From Desulfosporosinus metallidurans (GTDB taxonomy: Bacteria > Bacillota > Desulfitobacteriia > Desulfitobacteriales > Desulfitobacteriaceae), in the NCBI RefSeq assembly GCF_001936615.1, contig NZ_MLBF01000042.1, forward strand, positions 1 to 41,668: 41,668 nt of DNA. The letters are read 5' to 3'. A program made the position numbers and the translations under genes. Positions 40,515 to 41,668 of the stretch are shown here, piece by piece (the first letter of the stretch is position 1; every line of letters begins with the position of its first letter). Below the pieces are notes generated by a model, which saw only the letters and a program-made list of their open reading frames with translations, was not told where the DNA came from and ran no database searches.

Positions 40515-41362
40515 TCCCCATTCCCTCCCTCCCGTCCATCCACAGCCCGTTCTAAATCACGCCAGCTTGGTTGTGTATATATAGCAGTAGTATCAATGCG
40601 GGAGTGTCCCAAAAGGGCCGCTACCGTCACAATGTCCACTCCGGAACGCAAGATCTTCGTAGCGAAGGTATGGCGAAGTACATGAGGTGTTACGCTATTG
40701 GGATCTAATTGTGCCTGGTACGCATATTTTTTAATCAACTCTTGAATGGTCCTTGGGGAAAGATGTCCTCCCACGCTGCCAGGGAAAAGGTAGTCGCTAT
40801 TTGCCTTGGCTAACCATGGACCAATCATTCCCCTGCCATCGGCATTGATCGGTACCTCCCGACGCTTCATACCCTTACCGTTACGGACTATAACCTTCCC
40901 TTTGCGTTCTCCGATCTCAATATCACTAGGCTTAGTTGATACGGCCTCACTCACGCGCAGGCCAGCATAAAGCATCAGACCAATTGCAGCGTTATCCCGC
41001 ACGTTTCCTTCTCTCGCCACTGAACGGAGAAAACGAGCTTCTTCTACCCGATCTAAAGACTTTGGCGCTCTCTTCGGTTCGGATAAATGTCGAGGGAAAA
41101 CAGGAAGATCATTAATCGCTCCTTTCCTCTTAGCCCATTGTAGCCAAGCGCGGATCGCCGCCAAGCGCCGGTTGATCGTCGAGGGCTTAAGTCCACGAAC
41201 CGTCAACATATGGCTTAGATAGTCTCTTAGATCCAATGTAGTGACAAGACCAGCAACTAGCTCTATACCATCCGATTCCTCAAACCAACGGGAGAAATCA
41301 ATCAAGTCCTCACCGTAGGCCCTAGCTGTGGTCTGTCCAAGAGTACCTAAAAATTCTTTCAT
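40511..41362 (-). CDS. Tyrosine recombinase, XerC/XerD-type
   Basis: The 283-residue protein has an N-terminal SAM-like domain and a complete catalytic domain: Arg136 in YAGLRVSEA, Lys163/166 in GKGMKRREVPI, His227-x-x-Arg230 in HVLRHTFAT, His253 in LLGHS and Tyr262 in TTAIYTQ. It is compact, like Xer or integron/transposon recombinases, so it could be active on a mobile element or be a Xer paralogue. The ATG at 41362 is 6 nt after a GGAGG. No att-like direct repeats could be assigned. Confidence 0.92.
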   Translation of the reverse strand: MKEFLGTLGQTTARAYGEDLIDFSRWFEESDGIELVAGLVTTLDLRDYLSHMLTVRGLKPSTINRRLAAIRAWLQWAKRKGAINDLPVFPRHLSEPKRAPKSLDRVEEARFLRSVAREGNVRDNAAIGLMLYAGLRVSEAVSTKPSDIEIGERKGKVIVRNGKGMKRREVPINADGRGMIGPWLAKANSDYLFPGSVGGHLSPRTIQELIKKYAYQAQLDPNSVTPHVLRHTFATKILRSGVDIVTVAALLGHSRIDTTAIYTQPSWRDLERAVDGREGGNGE

Positions 41363-41406
41363 AGGCTACCTCCAAGTTATGCGCAATACTTTCCTTCCTA
41401 TAATAA

Positions 41407-41443
41407 AGCCGGGAACCCGCATTCTATCGTTCGGGTCCCGGCT
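41407..41443 (-). terminator. Terminator-like hairpin of the right-edge gene
   Basis: AGCCGGGAACCCG (41407-41419) pairs with CGGGTCCCGGCT (41432-41443) with one bulge. On the minus strand it is followed by TTTATTATAGG. It lies 41 nt past the stop of the partial gene and 45 nt before the recombinase start. Confidence 0.65.
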
Positions 41444-41484
41444 ATTTTCTGCGCCTAAGAATCATTATACGCATAGTTTTTACG

Positions 41485-41668
41485 CTATAAGATAGGACAA
41501 TGTTTTAAAGGCTCTTGTTCGTTCGTTTGGTTTTCAATCCAGCCAACAATTACATCCCCTCTTGTCCCTTTAGCCTTTAGGATGTATCCTTTATCTTTTC
41601 GCCAATCAACTGACATACGATATAACCCATGATACGGATATAGAGTTACTAAAAGTTTAAGGATATTA
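41485..41668 (-). CDS. C-terminal end of an unrecognised gene (partial)
   Basis: A frame open from the window edge for about 60 codons to TAG (41487-41485) reads as protein: LYPYHGLYRMSVDWRKDKGY, then KAKGTRGDVIVGWIENQTNE. The start is beyond the window. Codon use is AT-rich. Family unknown. A terminator-like hairpin follows, so it is the end of a separate transcript from the recombinase. Confidence 0.55.
   Translation of the reverse strand, partial: NILKLLVTLYPYHGLYRMSVDWRKDKGYILKAKGTRGDVIVGWIENQTNEQEPLKHCPIL

Overview
The window looks like a chromosome segment of a low-GC, anaerobic Gram-positive bacterium, most like the Peptococcaceae (Desulfosporosinus or Desulfitobacterium type). The evidence is AGGAGG-type ribosome binding sites, a complete type I-C CRISPR-Cas locus with a 32-bp repeat, a selenium-type YedE/TusA/DUF3343/class-V aminotransferase cluster, YmaF-like proteins and a sigma-54-type regulator start. 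The genus is inference; no rRNA or other marker gene is present.

Layout. 1-4.9 kb: start of a sigma-54-dependent regulator running off the left edge, a two-subunit CoA-transferase whose alpha gene has an in-frame UGA, a DJ-1/PfpI protein and an acyl-CoA synthetase, all on the minus strand; together they suggest acyl-CoA activation and exchange. A promoter-like stretch occurs twice, before the regulator leader and before the synthetase. 4.96-14.1 kb: a 22-repeat CRISPR array, its leader, and cas2-cas1-cas4-cas7-cas8c-cas5-cas3, all reading on the minus strand, so the array follows the cas operon. 14.1-18.4 kb: a repeat-rich island with duplicated coiled-coil and YmaF-like genes in intact and broken copies, a patatin-like lipase, and dispersed REP-like and terminator-like elements. 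18.4-20.9 kb: a His-rich protein, a UbiB/ABC1 kinase-like membrane protein and an AbrB-type regulator.

21.0-25.9 kb is a plus-strand sulfur/selenium block. A promoter carrying a perfect CsoR/CstR-like palindrome drives a DUF1847-rhodanese fusion and a DUF5714 protein. A second promoter with a long inverted repeat precedes YedE, TusA, DUF3343 and a cysteine desulfurase/selenocysteine lyase-like enzyme. 26.0-31.0 kb is a minus-strand three-gene operon with overlapping genes: a coiled-coil protein, a McrB-like AAA+ GTPase/ATPase, and a DUF2357 protein with a PD-(D/E)XK nuclease core. It resembles a McrBC-type defence system with an added coiled-coil component, and is the best candidate for a poorly described system.

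31.2-37.0 kb: asnB on the plus strand, then a minus-strand ParM-like/ParR-like pair coupled to a CNNM/CorC-type membrane protein with an apparently non-AUG start, then a truncated NRAMP transporter behind a 13-codon leader ORF whose end overlaps the transporter start. 37.1-41.7 kb is accessory DNA: an AT-rich protein with a degenerate tyrosine-recombinase pattern, an XRE regulator coupled to a one-TM protein, a broken small ORF, an intact XerC/D-type recombinase coupled to a 64-aa protein, and the C-terminus of an unknown gene at the right edge.

Several genes are decayed or interrupted (CoA-transferase alpha, YmaF copy 1, coiled-coil copies 2 and 3, the NRAMP gene and the small ORF at 40 kb). 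All identifications come from reading motifs; no database search was run.
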